Shown here one piece after another: positions 47,372 to 58,424 of a stretch of 64,000 nucleotides of DNA. Under the pieces are notes generated by a model. The model ran no database searches. It was not told where the DNA came from and worked only from the letters and a program-made list of their open reading frames with translations. A program made the translations under genes and the position numbers. Position 1 is the stretch's first letter; every line of letters begins with the position of its first letter. Source of the stretch: Bisporella sp. PMI_857. Lineage: Eukaryota; Ascomycota; Leotiomycetes; Helotiales; Helotiaceae. The stretch spans positions 186,001 through 250,000 of the forward strand of contig JAJSPD010000007.1 in NCBI GenBank assembly GCA_021307315.1, read 5' to 3'.

Positions 47372-48345
47372 GCTATGGAAGAGCGGTCCTTCTCCGAAGG
47401 TTATAACTATTGCTTTGAGACAGGATCATGAAGCGTTGAGGTTCTTGCCAATAGTGATTTGGGTTGGTGTTGCCGATGTACCTTCGAGATCTAGGGTGAG
47501 GGGAAACAGTTGATAAGTGAGCTTGGAGTTAAATAACCCGTACCTGAATCATAGCGCTCCTCCATATCTCGATAGACTGTATCGAGCCTATCGATTAGTC
47601 TTGAACGTAGGAAATAAGAATTCGCCCTAGGCCTCAATTATAAAGACCCTAGTGAAGAATCGTAATTTGTCACCCACCAAAAATTCCTATTAATATTGAA
47701 GTCTATATATACTAAGAAATATCTGCAGTACTCATTCGATTTCAGCATGCAAAGTGGGACCCTACTTTTTGCCTGCAACTCGCTTGTCCATATATAAAGA
47801 TTAAGAAAATCTCGACCGATGCACCTGCACGCTTGCTAATGTAAAGTGAATGAGAAGTTATGACTTATTGGCGGATTGGGCGGGTACAAATCATAAAGGA
47901 GTGTTTGCTCCCAAGATTGATACGGTTAGTTAGTTTATTGTAGCTTGTATATTATAGAGGGCATAAAAATTTGTTCACGAGCGTTTCTTTGCCTTCAACA
48001 TATATGTGCGCATGATACAAGTTGCATACAATTAAGGGGCAAAATTAGGTTAAGAGCAAATAGCAAAGAAGTTGCAAAGGCACTTGGTGAAGTTTGACTA
48101 AACCGGATTCAAGCTGTTTGACACTTTCAAGTTCTTGATCTTGTAGCTTTAAACTCTGTCAGTTGCTAAGATTTTAAGTACTACTATCTTTGTTTAATTG
48201 CGTTAATACTAAGTTCTGACCTTAGCCTCCGTTATAGAATACAATAAGCTTCGAAAGTATCACTTGCATAAATTTGGCAGTCAAGACAATCCGACCACGG
48301 AGATATGGGCCATAACCCTAGAGATGCATCATAAGTGCTACTCTT
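47372..48345. other. A+T-rich intergenic region
   Basis: About 1 kb with no gene visible. It leads into two gene relics. Confidence 0.4.
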
Positions 48346-48570
48346 TCAAAACATGAACCTAGCAGACAATGACATTAATGGAACGGCTTTTGATGCTTCC
48401 CATAGGTCCTCCAATTTCTCAGCAAAGTCCGCCCGTAATGCACCCTGACTTGCACTTTCCAGATAACCGTGAAGCTGAGAGATATTCCTCGGACCAATAA
48501 TCACCCCATCGCCGTCGCCTCTCCTCAGAGCTGAATGATATAGGATCCGTCTCTCATGGAGATGTAAATG
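48346..48570 (-). pseudogene. Aldo-keto reductase relic (C-terminal piece)
   Basis: Read on the minus strand, an open stretch of about 75 codons ending in TGA at 48348-48346 matches the last part of the aflatoxin-aldehyde-reductase-like (AKR7) aldo-keto reductases. It has YHSAL, then GDGVIIGPRNISQLHGYLES, and then an end helix containing EKLEDLWEASK. In intact members the GD.VIIGASS..QL..NL block lies about 60 residues before the end. The stretch starts just after an in-frame TAG at 48573-48571, and the preceding 270 or so residues that hold the active-site Tyr are missing. Gene finders would skip it. It is a 5'-truncated remnant, not a working enzyme. It faces a similarly truncated P450 relic. 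Confidence 0.6.
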
Positions 48571-48807
48571 CTACCGCACAAGCTCTCTAGTCTCTTTGTG
48601 GCTTGGTGTATACTAGACTTATCATACCAATATCTAAATCTAATACTGAAATTCATGCCAGAAGACCTCGAATCTAGTACTGACTAGACTACTAGGGTTA
48701 CCGTGTCTGAATGCTATAATTCAAGAACGGCTAAGACTCTGTAATCCTATGTAAGCTCTTAACGATTCTTTCAAGTTTGAAATTTACTGACACATTATGT
48801 CTTCAGC

Positions 48808-49164
48808 CCAGGAGAGCTACTTAGGATTGTGCCCTCTGGCGGAACGGTCATATCTAACAGGATTGTTTCCGACGATGCATTTGTCAATGTGTATCCTCTG
48901 ACTCTTTCTCTCTTATCACCATCTTCCCAAGATCCCATAAGTTTCATTCCAAGCGGTGGCTTTCCTCGGATACTGAAGACAGTCAATTTACTTTTATCTA
49001 AAGATGATCGTGCTACTATTCAGCCATTTGGCATCGGTTCGCATTCATGCACTGGGAAGCCACTCGCTTTAGCTGACATCCGGCTCATACTCACTAAACT
49101 AGTATCGAAATTCGATTTAAGTGAGGCTGATACGATAGTCGACAGGTTGTATGGGGATGAGTAA
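48808..49164 (+). pseudogene. Cytochrome P450 relic (heme-binding end)
   Basis: An open frame ending at 49164 carries the P450 heme-ligand loop: QPFGIGSHSCTGKPLALADI, with the Cys ligand in the FxxGxxxC pattern. The usual helix L and ending follow (LILTKLVSKFDL). Before it lies PGELLRIVPSGGT, the region that follows the K helix in fungal P450s. The I helix, the ExxR motif and the whole N-terminal two-thirds are absent, and the middle of the remaining part is poorly conserved. No start codon or splice site joins it to upstream coding sequence. It is a truncated relic. The position Arg in FxxGxRxC is His here. Confidence 0.65.
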
Positions 49165-50599
49165 GGGCTTCCACAGTGGCGGAGAGGAAGCCTATTCCGA
49201 CATATAAATGCCTAGAAATAGGAACTTAAATTTGATCCGAATTTTCTGAAAGACATGCCAGAATATTATTCAGCGCTTATATCTTTTACTAATAATGCAG
49301 ACGATCATGGAAAGAAATAACACCTCCTGGTGTCCTCCAGCTCCAGGCTAAGAAACCTGGCTGAACTCAAAGCTCCCCAACTTTGATATCTCAACAATAT
49401 GTGAATCTATCTGGACCTTGAGTAACCACACTAACAAACTCAAAGGACAGATCCAGACGCAAAATTCTAGATTCAGGCTCACGCTATATTGGATATTCGC
49501 AAGACAGTTCATAAGTTTCCCAAGACCACATGCTTATGTGTCCATATCATGAACCTGTAATTACCGCCAGAGAGAATGGTAGAATCGCCTCCAAATGATG
49601 CAGACCTCTAAGGACCTCCATCTTTCTAATCATGGAGCTGCCTATGGATTATCCAGCACATCGCCATGCCTCCTCTTCTAACCAAGCTACTCGCAGCATT
49701 TATAGGCCCAAGACTTTCGAGCATTCCGGCACGATAGACCACCATGCCATGCTCAGAATCAGGATGCGTTGACGCGACTAGGATGTGATGTTGCTTAACA
49801 CTTAAAACCAAATTAAACACAGCTGGGAAACAATGTTAAGTCGATAGCCATAGCGCCAGATAGCTCCAAGTGGAAAAGAGCCCATGAAAATTCATAGAGA
49901 TCGTGTAGATGGCTACAGAAAGACAAAAGTAAAGCGTTAAGGATATAACCGAGAAAGTGGGGCCAGAAGAACAAGTAGCAGCCTCAGATTTTATGCCAGT
50001 CAGAGTTATTAATTCATTTAGTTGAAAGAAATAGTATGGAAGAAGAAGAAGGAAAAAAGAAATTAATTCTTTGACCATTTTGATTCTATTAATTGCACAG
50101 ACACCAAGGCGCTGCTACCTGTATTGTGTTCAACTAAGACATAGAAGTATTTCCATAATTTCTTGTATCATATCCGTTCATTCTGAATTTGTCTCTAGCC
50201 TCTCAAGTTTTAAGTTTTTTATTTAATTTTCTTTAATTTTAATTTTCATTGTTTGTGATATAGAGACGTTGTTGCTAGTTCCATTTAGAAATACACTGAA
50301 CTTTGAAATTTATTCGGGAATATAGTCGTGATAAATTTCAGAGATTACATTTAGGGATAACTTTCATCCTTGGTTTCTATCTTCGCATCAAAACTAAGTA
50401 GGCAAACATGTCTGAAGACTGTAACTGCAACTTCCTTGATGCGGCTGAGGGACTTCAGGGAATATGGGAATTCTTCAACATTCAACCAACTTTCCCTAAA
50501 ACTCGAGGCCATATTCAAGCTCTATTCTAAGAGTCTTCAGTTAGCCTGTTGAGAATTAGACCGTTAGATGCACAGACAGATTTTCTATCAATCTAGGGT
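49165..50599. other. A+T-rich intergenic region
   Basis: About 1.4 kb. A short frame at 49626-49820 (-) and another at 49836-50078 (-) are not supported. The region from 50210 to 50260 is rich in T and A. No gene is seen. Confidence 0.4.
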
Positions 50600-51987
50600 A
50601 TGGCTCCAAGAAAGCCATCAAGCGAAGGCTTCTTATCCTCGCCACAAGGTTTTTATAATATTGAAGGTTGCTCCTGTCTCTATTTGAGGCGGCAGCATAT
50701 ACCCACTGATACTCAGGGATGGCTGCCGCCTCAACCTGACCACAATCTAACAACGAGACTAGTCCAACTGTACTCAACCCGACAATATCTGGATTCTGCA
50801 CAACCATTAGGCCCACAAAGATATCTACCAATGCAGTCACAGTTTCAAAGTAGTGTACAATGGACTGACAGAATTCCAGATCTAGTACGATCTAAGCAGC
50901 ACTTACTGGAGCTAGCTCAGATATCTCACGAGTACCAGAAACCCGCACAGAGAGCTGGTAGTCAAACGTATCCTATCAAATGGACAGCACTTGCCTGGCG
51001 CTTGGCAAGAATTCCAGTCTAACAGCGGTGACGACTTTCACGACTACATACTGAGCCAGCTGCGGTTTGACTTACCAAACTTACAACCTCCAGAGTGGCA
51101 CTGGCTGATTCCGCCTCAGCCACCACCTGTTCCTTCCGAAACCTTTTCCAATATCGACACACAATACTACCACTGCATAGAACCTGAATATCATGCGCGC
51201 CAGGGAGCTGTTGATAACAACATGCCTTGCCCGCAGTTGTACCGACAAAGAACTAGAGTCCTGTCTCAACCCCGCAATCAAGAACAGCATGAAATTGATG
51301 CACTAGAGCCGTCCCCACAATATGTTGACCCTGTCTACGTTCAAGTGTTCGAGACGGTTCCACCTCATATTCATTACCGCCCATTGAACCAACCCCGCGA
51401 AGAGATTCGACCAAGAATCGACTACGATTACACACATTGGGCAAATGGCCACTCGTCCATCCACTCAAATTCTGAATGGGCTATTGATCGCTTGCCTAAT
51501 GGTTTGAACCTTTTTCTTTGAAACTGAGATTTGCTGATAAATAAATAGGTATTACCAGATTCTGTCCCTACAAGGCTGAGTCACGAACAGGATGGATCCA
51601 CTGCTATATTCCTGTTCTCGCTCACCCCAATAGTTCAAGTGCCACTTCAGCAGTGGTGTTGATACATGCTCTTGATAAAGCCAGAATCCAGTTTGATTCT
51701 CCCCAAGAATCGCAAGATCAGGCTGACGAGAATACAGAGAAGTCGCTGTGCTCCAAGGAGATATGCCCATTTTCCATGAGACAGGTGGTGACGGCGGATA
51801 TATTGTCGAAAGAGTCGACACCATGGGGATGCAGCCTCGTCTTAACATTTTGTTTGAGGGGAAGGTTGTTTTGCGAGAGGCGTGCACGATTAGCTTTCTG
51901 GTGGAGTTTGAGAAAGCTGAGTATCTATGGGAGGTGGAGGAGCTGAATTATCTTGATGTTTACGCAGTAGGAATCAAGTGTCGTTGA
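50600..51987 (+). CDS. Orphan Pro/Gln-rich protein (tentative exon model)
   Basis: A model of four exons (50600-50957, 51010-51501, 51549-51638, 51740-51987) gives 395 residues and keeps one open frame to the stop at 51987. The first three exons are rich in Pro, Gln, Tyr and His (PTDTQGWLPPQPDHNLTTRL, LIPPQPPPVPSE). The last exon has more ordered text (GGYIVERVDTMGMQPRLNIL, ISFLVEFEKAEYLWEVEEL). The second intron (GTTTGA.. ..AATAG) is reasonable; the first and third have weaker sites, so the borders may differ. Without introns the frames are broken. I recognise no domain. It might be a lineage-specific gene or a decaying one. It sits in a sparse stretch beside gene relics, which weakens confidence. 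Confidence 0.35.
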
Positions 51988-53875
51988 TAGATTATTTGGG
52001 GACTGGAGAGTGTTAGAGGCGGTTATGATTTCGGCATTGATAAAGGGCACAGCAGATAACTTCTCTAGACTGCATTTCCCTGCCTGAGACAAGAAATTCA
52101 TATGTGGGTTCTAGCAATAGTAAGATTCTGACACCCTTAGGCACAGTCCAAATAAAATATGAGAAATATGCATCATGCTACAGCCTAGGATTCTCTTGTC
52201 TGGCCATGAGCTCTCATTGGAAAGGCCAAGATCGGTGAGGCAACCAAGGTTTCGTTGATGAATACGCAGCGCTATTTGGCATGAGAAGATGGTTTATGTT
52301 TAACGAAGTACTAACTTGAGGGTTTGGTTTTGTATTGCTTTCATAATGTTAAAGTTTGTGATGCATTGACAATAAGTTTATATTTGACCGATGTATCACA
52401 CAACCATAAAATATTTCCTGAAAGACCTCCATGATCACAACGAAAGCATAAGCATGAGCGAATACCAAAAAATACAATTCAGGTCACCATAACGCACACC
52501 CGCCAATTCAAATGCTGCTCTTAAGTCTTAACTTAAGATAAGCTACGCTGAAGGTGCCACAACCCAACTATATAAGGCGACAAAGCCTGACGTTATGTAG
52601 ACCCAAATGATATGGACCGCTAGATCCACGCTCGAAAGACGGGAAATCGCGGTGAGTAATCGGACAAATTTGTTCTCCTTGCTTACAAAAATAGGCCTAT
52701 ACCATAGGTTGAACCATATCCACGAAGGAGAGGAGGTAAGGGCCAGAGTGTTTGACAAGGGTTGCGTGATAAGGGATGGGTAGAGAAGACTGAGTTAGGT
52801 GGTCCACTAATTCAAGTTAACTGCTGCGTAACATAAAAAGAGGGAAGAGCCTTACCCGTTTCTAGAGCATAAATGGATTGTATTGGAGAAAGGAAATATC
52901 GGCGATTACCAGGCCTACCGTCTAGCAGAAGCGTTTTGAATTGCAGCGATTGATAAAGAGTTTGAAGCGGCTCAATGCAGCTACCTGCTCATGGCTACAA
53001 GAAAGATGTCGAGATGCACGTCTTCAGGTTTGCTTCGCTGTGTAGGAACCGCAGCATACAGAATGTCCAAAGGGCTGGGTTGGAAGAGCCGCCTGAGATG
53101 ATGATAACGATAGGAAGGCCAATCATTCAATGTTGGTCACAATGTTGCTGTTGACTTGCTCAAAGGGTTGAGGTTCAGCTTTTTTTTGTTTGGGTTCCTA
53201 CGGCACACTTTAGGTCTAGCAGACGCAAAAGCATGACTTGAGGTCTAGCTATATATGGACAAGCCTGGTATTGACTTGATTGCTTACTCTTGGCAATTTG
53301 GACCCGCGAAAGATGACTATTTCGAGCGACCAAGACGATCGGAGCCGGGGGAATTAATGCATCTCATAGGGATAAGCCCAGCTCTCCCCTCTTCAACTTC
53401 ACAACATCGTCCTTCACTAAGTGCTGAAGACTGCTCGGATACTGCTCAGATACTGCTCGGATACTGCTCGGATATATTATCTGATGAGCATAACCAGAAG
53501 CCACAGACTATAAATATATGTTGCATATTATCCCGTGTTGTATGTATTCCGCAGTGATGTATTCATTCTCCAAGATCCCAATATGCCTCGCTCGACGCCT
53601 CGCGTGTCGTTTTCCCTCGACGGATTGGTCAATTGATCTGCGGCTGAACAGCCAAGAAGAAAACCCCACAGCTTGGGGGTGACTGATTTGACGCCCAAAA
53701 CATCTTCTAAACTATCTTGGTCCAGCGCGGCTTGCCATAGGTCCTCCTGCCTCTAGCTGTTAATTTCAATGCTGTCCATCATGAAGCCCATTTTCACCTT
53801 TGTCTTTCCTCTCCCATTCTTCCACTTCCTACTCTGAACCTTCTGAATAGCTTCAACTTTACCCGTTCCGGAGAT
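51988..53875. other. Gene-poor region with tandem repeat
   Basis: About 1.9 kb without a supportable gene. A hydrophobic frame at 52543-52758 (-) and a frame at 53255-53557 (+) are unsupported; the latter runs through an 11-base tandem repeat. The last 120 bases are a C/T-rich leader for the next gene. Confidence 0.4.
53430..53471 (+). repeat. 11-bp tandem repeat, about 3.8 units
   Basis: The unit ATACTGCTCGG occurs almost four times in a row with one base difference in the second unit (CTCAG). It is short and local, with no sign of a mobile element. Confidence 0.85.
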
Positions 53876-55267
53876 ATGGTGTTCGCTATATGTAATCTGT
53901 TGGTGCTCTCGTCCTATGCCATACCTATTCTTGCAGCTCCAGGCACCTTGCCGGTGCTTGGGAATGTCCTTGCTCCTCGAGTAGACTATCTGGGAGGATG
54001 GACGATAGGAAGAAACGGCACTGGTGGTGGCTGTCCTGCCGAAGCTCCTAGCGCATGTAAAAAGGATGACTACTCTTCACTCAATACACAATGCTGTCCC
54101 AGCGATCAGACATGCTTCGCAACCTCCATAATAGCATACTGCTGCCCAACCGGTGAGCCTTCAAGTATTATTTGTATGCACAAGCATTAACATTTGCAGC
54201 CACCGATTGTAAGGCGAGCGTATCTAACTTTCCAGTGTGCTCCGTCAATGGCATGATAATGGTACGTGATTCAACCATTAAGAATGAGAAGGCTCGATGC
54301 CTCAAGAATAGAATCCAAACAATCCGCCTTTTAGGCAGGTCATGAAGCCATGTGCTGACTTAAGCCCTGCGTAGTACACAACATCGGGAGGCTATTTCTG
54401 CTGTTTCCCTGGTGAAAAGGGAATCAATCCAGATACTGGCTATGACGGACTTTGTGTGCCAACTGACCTTCCAGTCGCATCGAGTCTGCTCGCAACAACT
54501 GTAAGCATTTGTGGCTCGTGTATTACAGAAGTAAACCTAACAAATGTCAGGCAACCCAGCTTGGTGTCACAGCCCCAACCGGGACATCAGGGTCAGTACC
54601 CACCCCAGCTTCCTCTGCCTCCTCAACAACTGCCCCTCCATCACAAACCACATCCCGGGCAAGCCAGAGGACGAGTCTGACATCTACATCTAGTGGCAGC
54701 TCATCTGGTGGCGGCTCATCCAGCGGATCTGGAGCAGGAACTACAACCGGTTCTGGGTCTACATCTCCTACTGGGACAGCAGGCTTGAGCACAAATGGAG
54801 GTGATGGTAACAGTAATTCCAGCGGTGGCGGGTCCAAAATCGGTGTCGGCGCCATCGTTGGACTCGTCATTGGAGGTATAGCCCTCCTCCTGCTTGGTGG
54901 TATTCTCATCATGCTCATCAAGCGCCATCGCACAAGACAACAACAGCAAAATCCCGCCTACATGCCTGCGCCTCCAGGTCCCGGCCCTTCAACTCTCCCG
55001 GAAGTAACGAAGGTGGGAGTGGGATATGGAATGCAGAGAAAACCAGTTGCGCATTCCAATTCGGTGTATAGCTCCACGAGTGGAGGATATGTAAGCCCCG
55101 CAAGCCCGAACCCGCCGACGTATTCGAATATGGCGACTCCCCCGCCGCGGCAGGCGTATGACCCACCTCCACAACCACAGGAGCCGCATAATCCGCATGC
55201 GGGATATTCGGAAATGGAAGGACAGGCCAGTCTACACCCAGATCGCCCGGAACTGAGAGGGCAGTAA
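53876..55267 (+). CDS. Cell-surface protein with Ser/Thr stalk and one membrane helix
   Basis: Four exons (53876-54152, 54200-54261, 54375-54500, 54551-55267) give 393 residues. A signal peptide (MVFAICNLLVLSSYAIPILA) is followed by a Cys-rich outer domain (about 45-150, with CCPSDQTC and FCCFPGEKG). A Ser/Thr/Gly-rich stalk comes next (about 165-250), likely O-glycosylated. One membrane helix is at about 253-278 (IGVGAIVGLVIGGIALLLLG), with basic KRHRTR just inside. The tail is cytosolic and Pro-rich. This layout matches fungal cell-wall-stress sensors of the WSC/Mid2 kind, although the Cys domain is not clearly a WSC domain. It likely sits in the plasma membrane and spans the wall. All four exons join in frame, and the splices have clear GT..AG ends. 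The ligand and partner are unknown. Confidence 0.8.
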
Positions 55268-55565
55268 CTAAAGCTTGGATTGGCTTGTATATTCTTAAGG
55301 CGTTGACCAATTTGTATATAGATTTGGGTCTTGCGCAACATAGCAGGGTGTAACGGTAGTGAGTGTTCAAATGTTCATATTTAGGGTTAGTAGCATTGGA
55401 AGCACATTCCAATATATAATAAATTTCTAGAACCGGAACTCCCCGGGGAATCATAGATCATGCCCAATGGATCAGATTTGGGAGAAATGATCAAACTCCA
55501 TACCTTCTCAAATATACCATCCTAAACTCCGTCTACTATATCCATAGTTCCGTTTCAGGTGCCTT

Positions 55566-56039
55566 TCACCTCTTAATCTCACATTCCTGAAGCTCAACCT
55601 CGATAGTCTCAACCTCATGTGCATGGTCTTCAAAGTACTTCCTCAACCTCTCCCGTTCCTCACCACCTTCCGCCAACTCATCATCTGAGTCGCCTATTCT
55701 AGGTTAGTCTTCTATATGTAGCTCTTTCCCAAGGATGAACGAGCGATAAGGAGCAGGAAAGGAATACGTACCAAGCAACTCCTCAACCTCCCTCCCCTCC
55801 TCACTCTCTATCCTAATCAACCATCTCTTTCCTTTCTCTCTATCCTCGCAGAAATGAAATTGCGGCGATACATGAAGGATTTTGTCGTGCGCGTGCTCCC
55901 TTATGTATTCCAACTTGTCCGACTCATTATCTAAGGAGGAGAAGGTGCGGCCTTCCGGAGAGTCGACGAGCAGTTTGAGGAAGTAGAAGGACGGAGTTGG
56001 GTCCGTGAGGGTGTGGTATTTGGGGGGCTGGTTGGTCAT
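55566..56039 (-). CDS. Small acidic uncharacterised protein
   Basis: Two exons on the minus strand, 56039-55772 and 55693-55566, give 131 residues (MTNQPPKYHTLTDPTPSFYF to the end, with a splice at LLG|DSDDE). A compact N-terminal part of about 80 residues contains LLVDSPEGRTFSSLDNESDK and a following EYIREHAHDKIL. A very acidic tail follows, with QECEIKR at the very end. There is no signal peptide or membrane helix, so a cytosolic or nuclear place is likely. I do not recognise the family. The 78-base intron has GTACGT and CTAACCTAG-like ends. A related stretch seems to occur in the locus at 57.6 kb (see findings). Confidence 0.55.
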
Positions 56040-57417
56040 TGTGGTACGGAACCAAGAGCTAAATACAAGGGAATCTACGGAATTACCAAGTGCCTATAGC
56101 ACTGTGTTGTGCCTGGATTTGCGTGTTCTTGATTCCCCAATTTTAAGGTTATTTGAGAAGGAAAAGTGAGAAGTTCTTCAGGAAGAAGCGCTTTCTGCGG
56201 CAGAGCAGGCTGGACAATAGTGGTGTCAACAGAAGAGTTCCAAGAAATGATTTAGCTTAACAATACCGATAAATGTTCTTTAACAGGGAGTTCCACTTGC
56301 GACTTGAGTAGGATTCTCTAGAAGATGTACAGTAAGCACCAAATCAGAAGACTGATTATGAGGCGGGGGTTGATGCTGACAGGGATGGGCGATGGAAACC
56401 CTATCAACACACTAACCGTGCATAACAGGACGCTGACGGAAGTTCCCGGTATAAGTTAAGGTTATTTCTGGATCGGTGCTAAGAATAAGCTTAATTGGCA
56501 TGGGCTTGGCATGGGGGCGACAAGTCATTCTGCAGACGATTTAATGATATTGCACGACCGTAGCAAAGTGAGCCGAGGTTCTATTGTCACAATGGTCACA
56601 AGGCAAGCACATCTGGATGCAAAGATAGGATGTGTCAAGCAACCGAAGGGCATTCTAAGGTTCCATGGAACTGTAACTCTTTAATAAGAGTAAAGTGATT
56701 TTGAATCCACATTGGAGTTTCATCTCTCAAGAAGAATGAGTCAGACATCGCAGGAGGTTGCTTTCCTCTGAGCCGCATTCTCAAGGAGAGCTATGGATAG
56801 AATCCCTCAGCATATGAGGAAGACGCGACTACAAAATCTTCTAAGCAAAAGGCAAGATCTATGACTAGGAAGAGGCTGGGACGCATTGAATCTTCCTAGT
56901 TCCGTTGGACGAACAGGTAACAGTCTGGTGGCCCAGTGTCTCCCTTGCTCATCGAGGGAGATATATTTTCAATAATTCTATTGGAAAAGTGTCAGAAAAT
57001 TGGCGATTGGAGAGATTCGGGGATGATCCTTAGTCTGGCTATAGTTGAAGACATGGGGAACTTGGTGGCTAAAGGCTATAGTTTATGTTTTCGGAAACTA
57101 GAACGCGTACCCAACCACAGTTGTGGACATTTCTCTATATCAGGAGGAAGAATACTGTAGGTAGGAAGAGGAAGCTGAGTGAGCCTGGACGCATGTTCAG
57201 CCTATTTCTCTCTTCGGAAGAGGCTTTGCAACACACCATACTCTGCAACAGACTCCTGTAGAGAGAGGACTGATGAAGAGGGATGTAAGTACTCGAGACC
57301 TCATCAGTGGATGGGCCATCACACGATATTCTCATCAACAATTCCAGCATTCAATACATCTTATATCTCCTTCCGAGAGCACACAACAAACTTTCAGAAC
57401 TCACCTATTTCGACAAA
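56040..57417. other. Intergenic region
   Basis: About 1.4 kb. A frame at 56936-57160 (+) is unrecognised. I see no gene. The end of the region would be the promoter of the small secreted-protein-like locus. Confidence 0.35.
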
Positions 57418-57880
57418 ATGCGTTTCAACAGCCTCATCGTTTCTGCTATATTGGCTGACCTTTCTTTTGCCGCGTACGATATAAGCATTTACAAAGCGGG
57501 AGCATGCCGTGAGTCTAGCTTGGGGACGACATGTAGAAATCTTCCAGAGCGAGCATGCTGCTCCAAGACCACGAGAAAGGCCGCAACTCAAGAAGAGCAA
57601 TCCAAGAGAGAGAAGAAAAGCCATACACCCACGTTGCTCCAGATGAACACTTCTGGCAGAATAATACCGTTAGATATACACTTGCAATCAGGTCGGCCAA
57701 GGGAGCTGAATATGAGCAGATTGGATCAGAGGCTGAGCAGATTGACTTTCTGCAAAGGCACGGCAAACCAGGCGCCATACTAAGCTTAAAAAGGCTCGGA
57801 AACTAAAGACAAAAACTGTGAACTGGGACTCGGGGGATGAAATGAGAGTATACGTAGGGGACAACCTCAAGGCGTACTAG
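57418..57880 (+). pseudogene. Small secreted-protein-like locus, frames broken
   Basis: The ATG at 57418 opens a secreted start: a hydrophobic signal-like peptide (MRFNSLIVSAILADLSFAAY) followed by a Cys pattern (GACRESSLGTTCRNLPERAC) seen in small fungal secreted proteins. In that frame the rest (to 57783) is low-complexity and unconvincing. A second frame, open from an ATG at 57555 to 57806, reads like a real domain (NNTVRYTLAIRSAKGAEYEQ, then IGSEAEQIDFLQRHGKPG). A third frame from about 57791 to the stop at 57880 reads TVNWDSGDEMRVYVGDNLKA. No splice sites link the three. I read this as a decayed gene with two shifts. An alternative is two overlapping short genes. A 121-residue product from 57418 cannot be excluded. 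Confidence 0.4.
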
Positions 57881-58424
57881 TATTTGGACAAGGCGTTTGA
57901 TTTATTTGAATTCCAATAGATTAGAGCCTAGCGAAAAGCATACCACATAATTATAGAGTTATAGAGTTTTGAACATTTCTCGGGATATAGATAGCTCACT
58001 AGACACTGTCAAATCACTTTCGTTTCTTTACAATTCTCCAAATGAAGCCTCATCATAGAGCACTAATATTTCGCGACACTCTATGGCGGTAGTAATTGAC
58101 TGTAGCAGTTATACAGAAAGCGTGACACAAGTCTCTGAGAAGCTTCTATGTGGTCTGATTGTTGCAAGCTTTGCGGACACGGCACTGGTTGAGAGTTTAT
58201 AACATGCCAAGGATTAAGGGTCCACTTTTTAATGGAGTGAGCGCAAGGCTGAAAAAAAAATGTTGCTGGAGTTCAATTCAAAAGTACAAGCAGATCCCCT
58301 CCATCTCATTTGGGACTCTCAGATTCGTTAACTGCCAAAAGAATCCTGGCCATAGCTATACCTGTGCCTCGTATATATGTGCTGAACAACTTTTCTATCA
58401 TTGATATCTATTGGCGCATATATA
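57881..58424. other. Intergenic region before RPC4
   Basis: About 540 bases without a gene. The frame at 58159-58404 (+) is not supported. The RPC4 promoter lies at the right end. Confidence 0.4.

Noticed and set aside
48346..49164. Active secondary-metabolite cluster
   Set aside because: Only C-terminal pieces of two enzymes remain and no backbone synthase is near; at most a scar of a cluster.
54547..55454. Minus-strand frames opposite the cell-surface protein
   Set aside because: Low-complexity shadow of the Ser/Gly/Pro-rich gene on the other strand.
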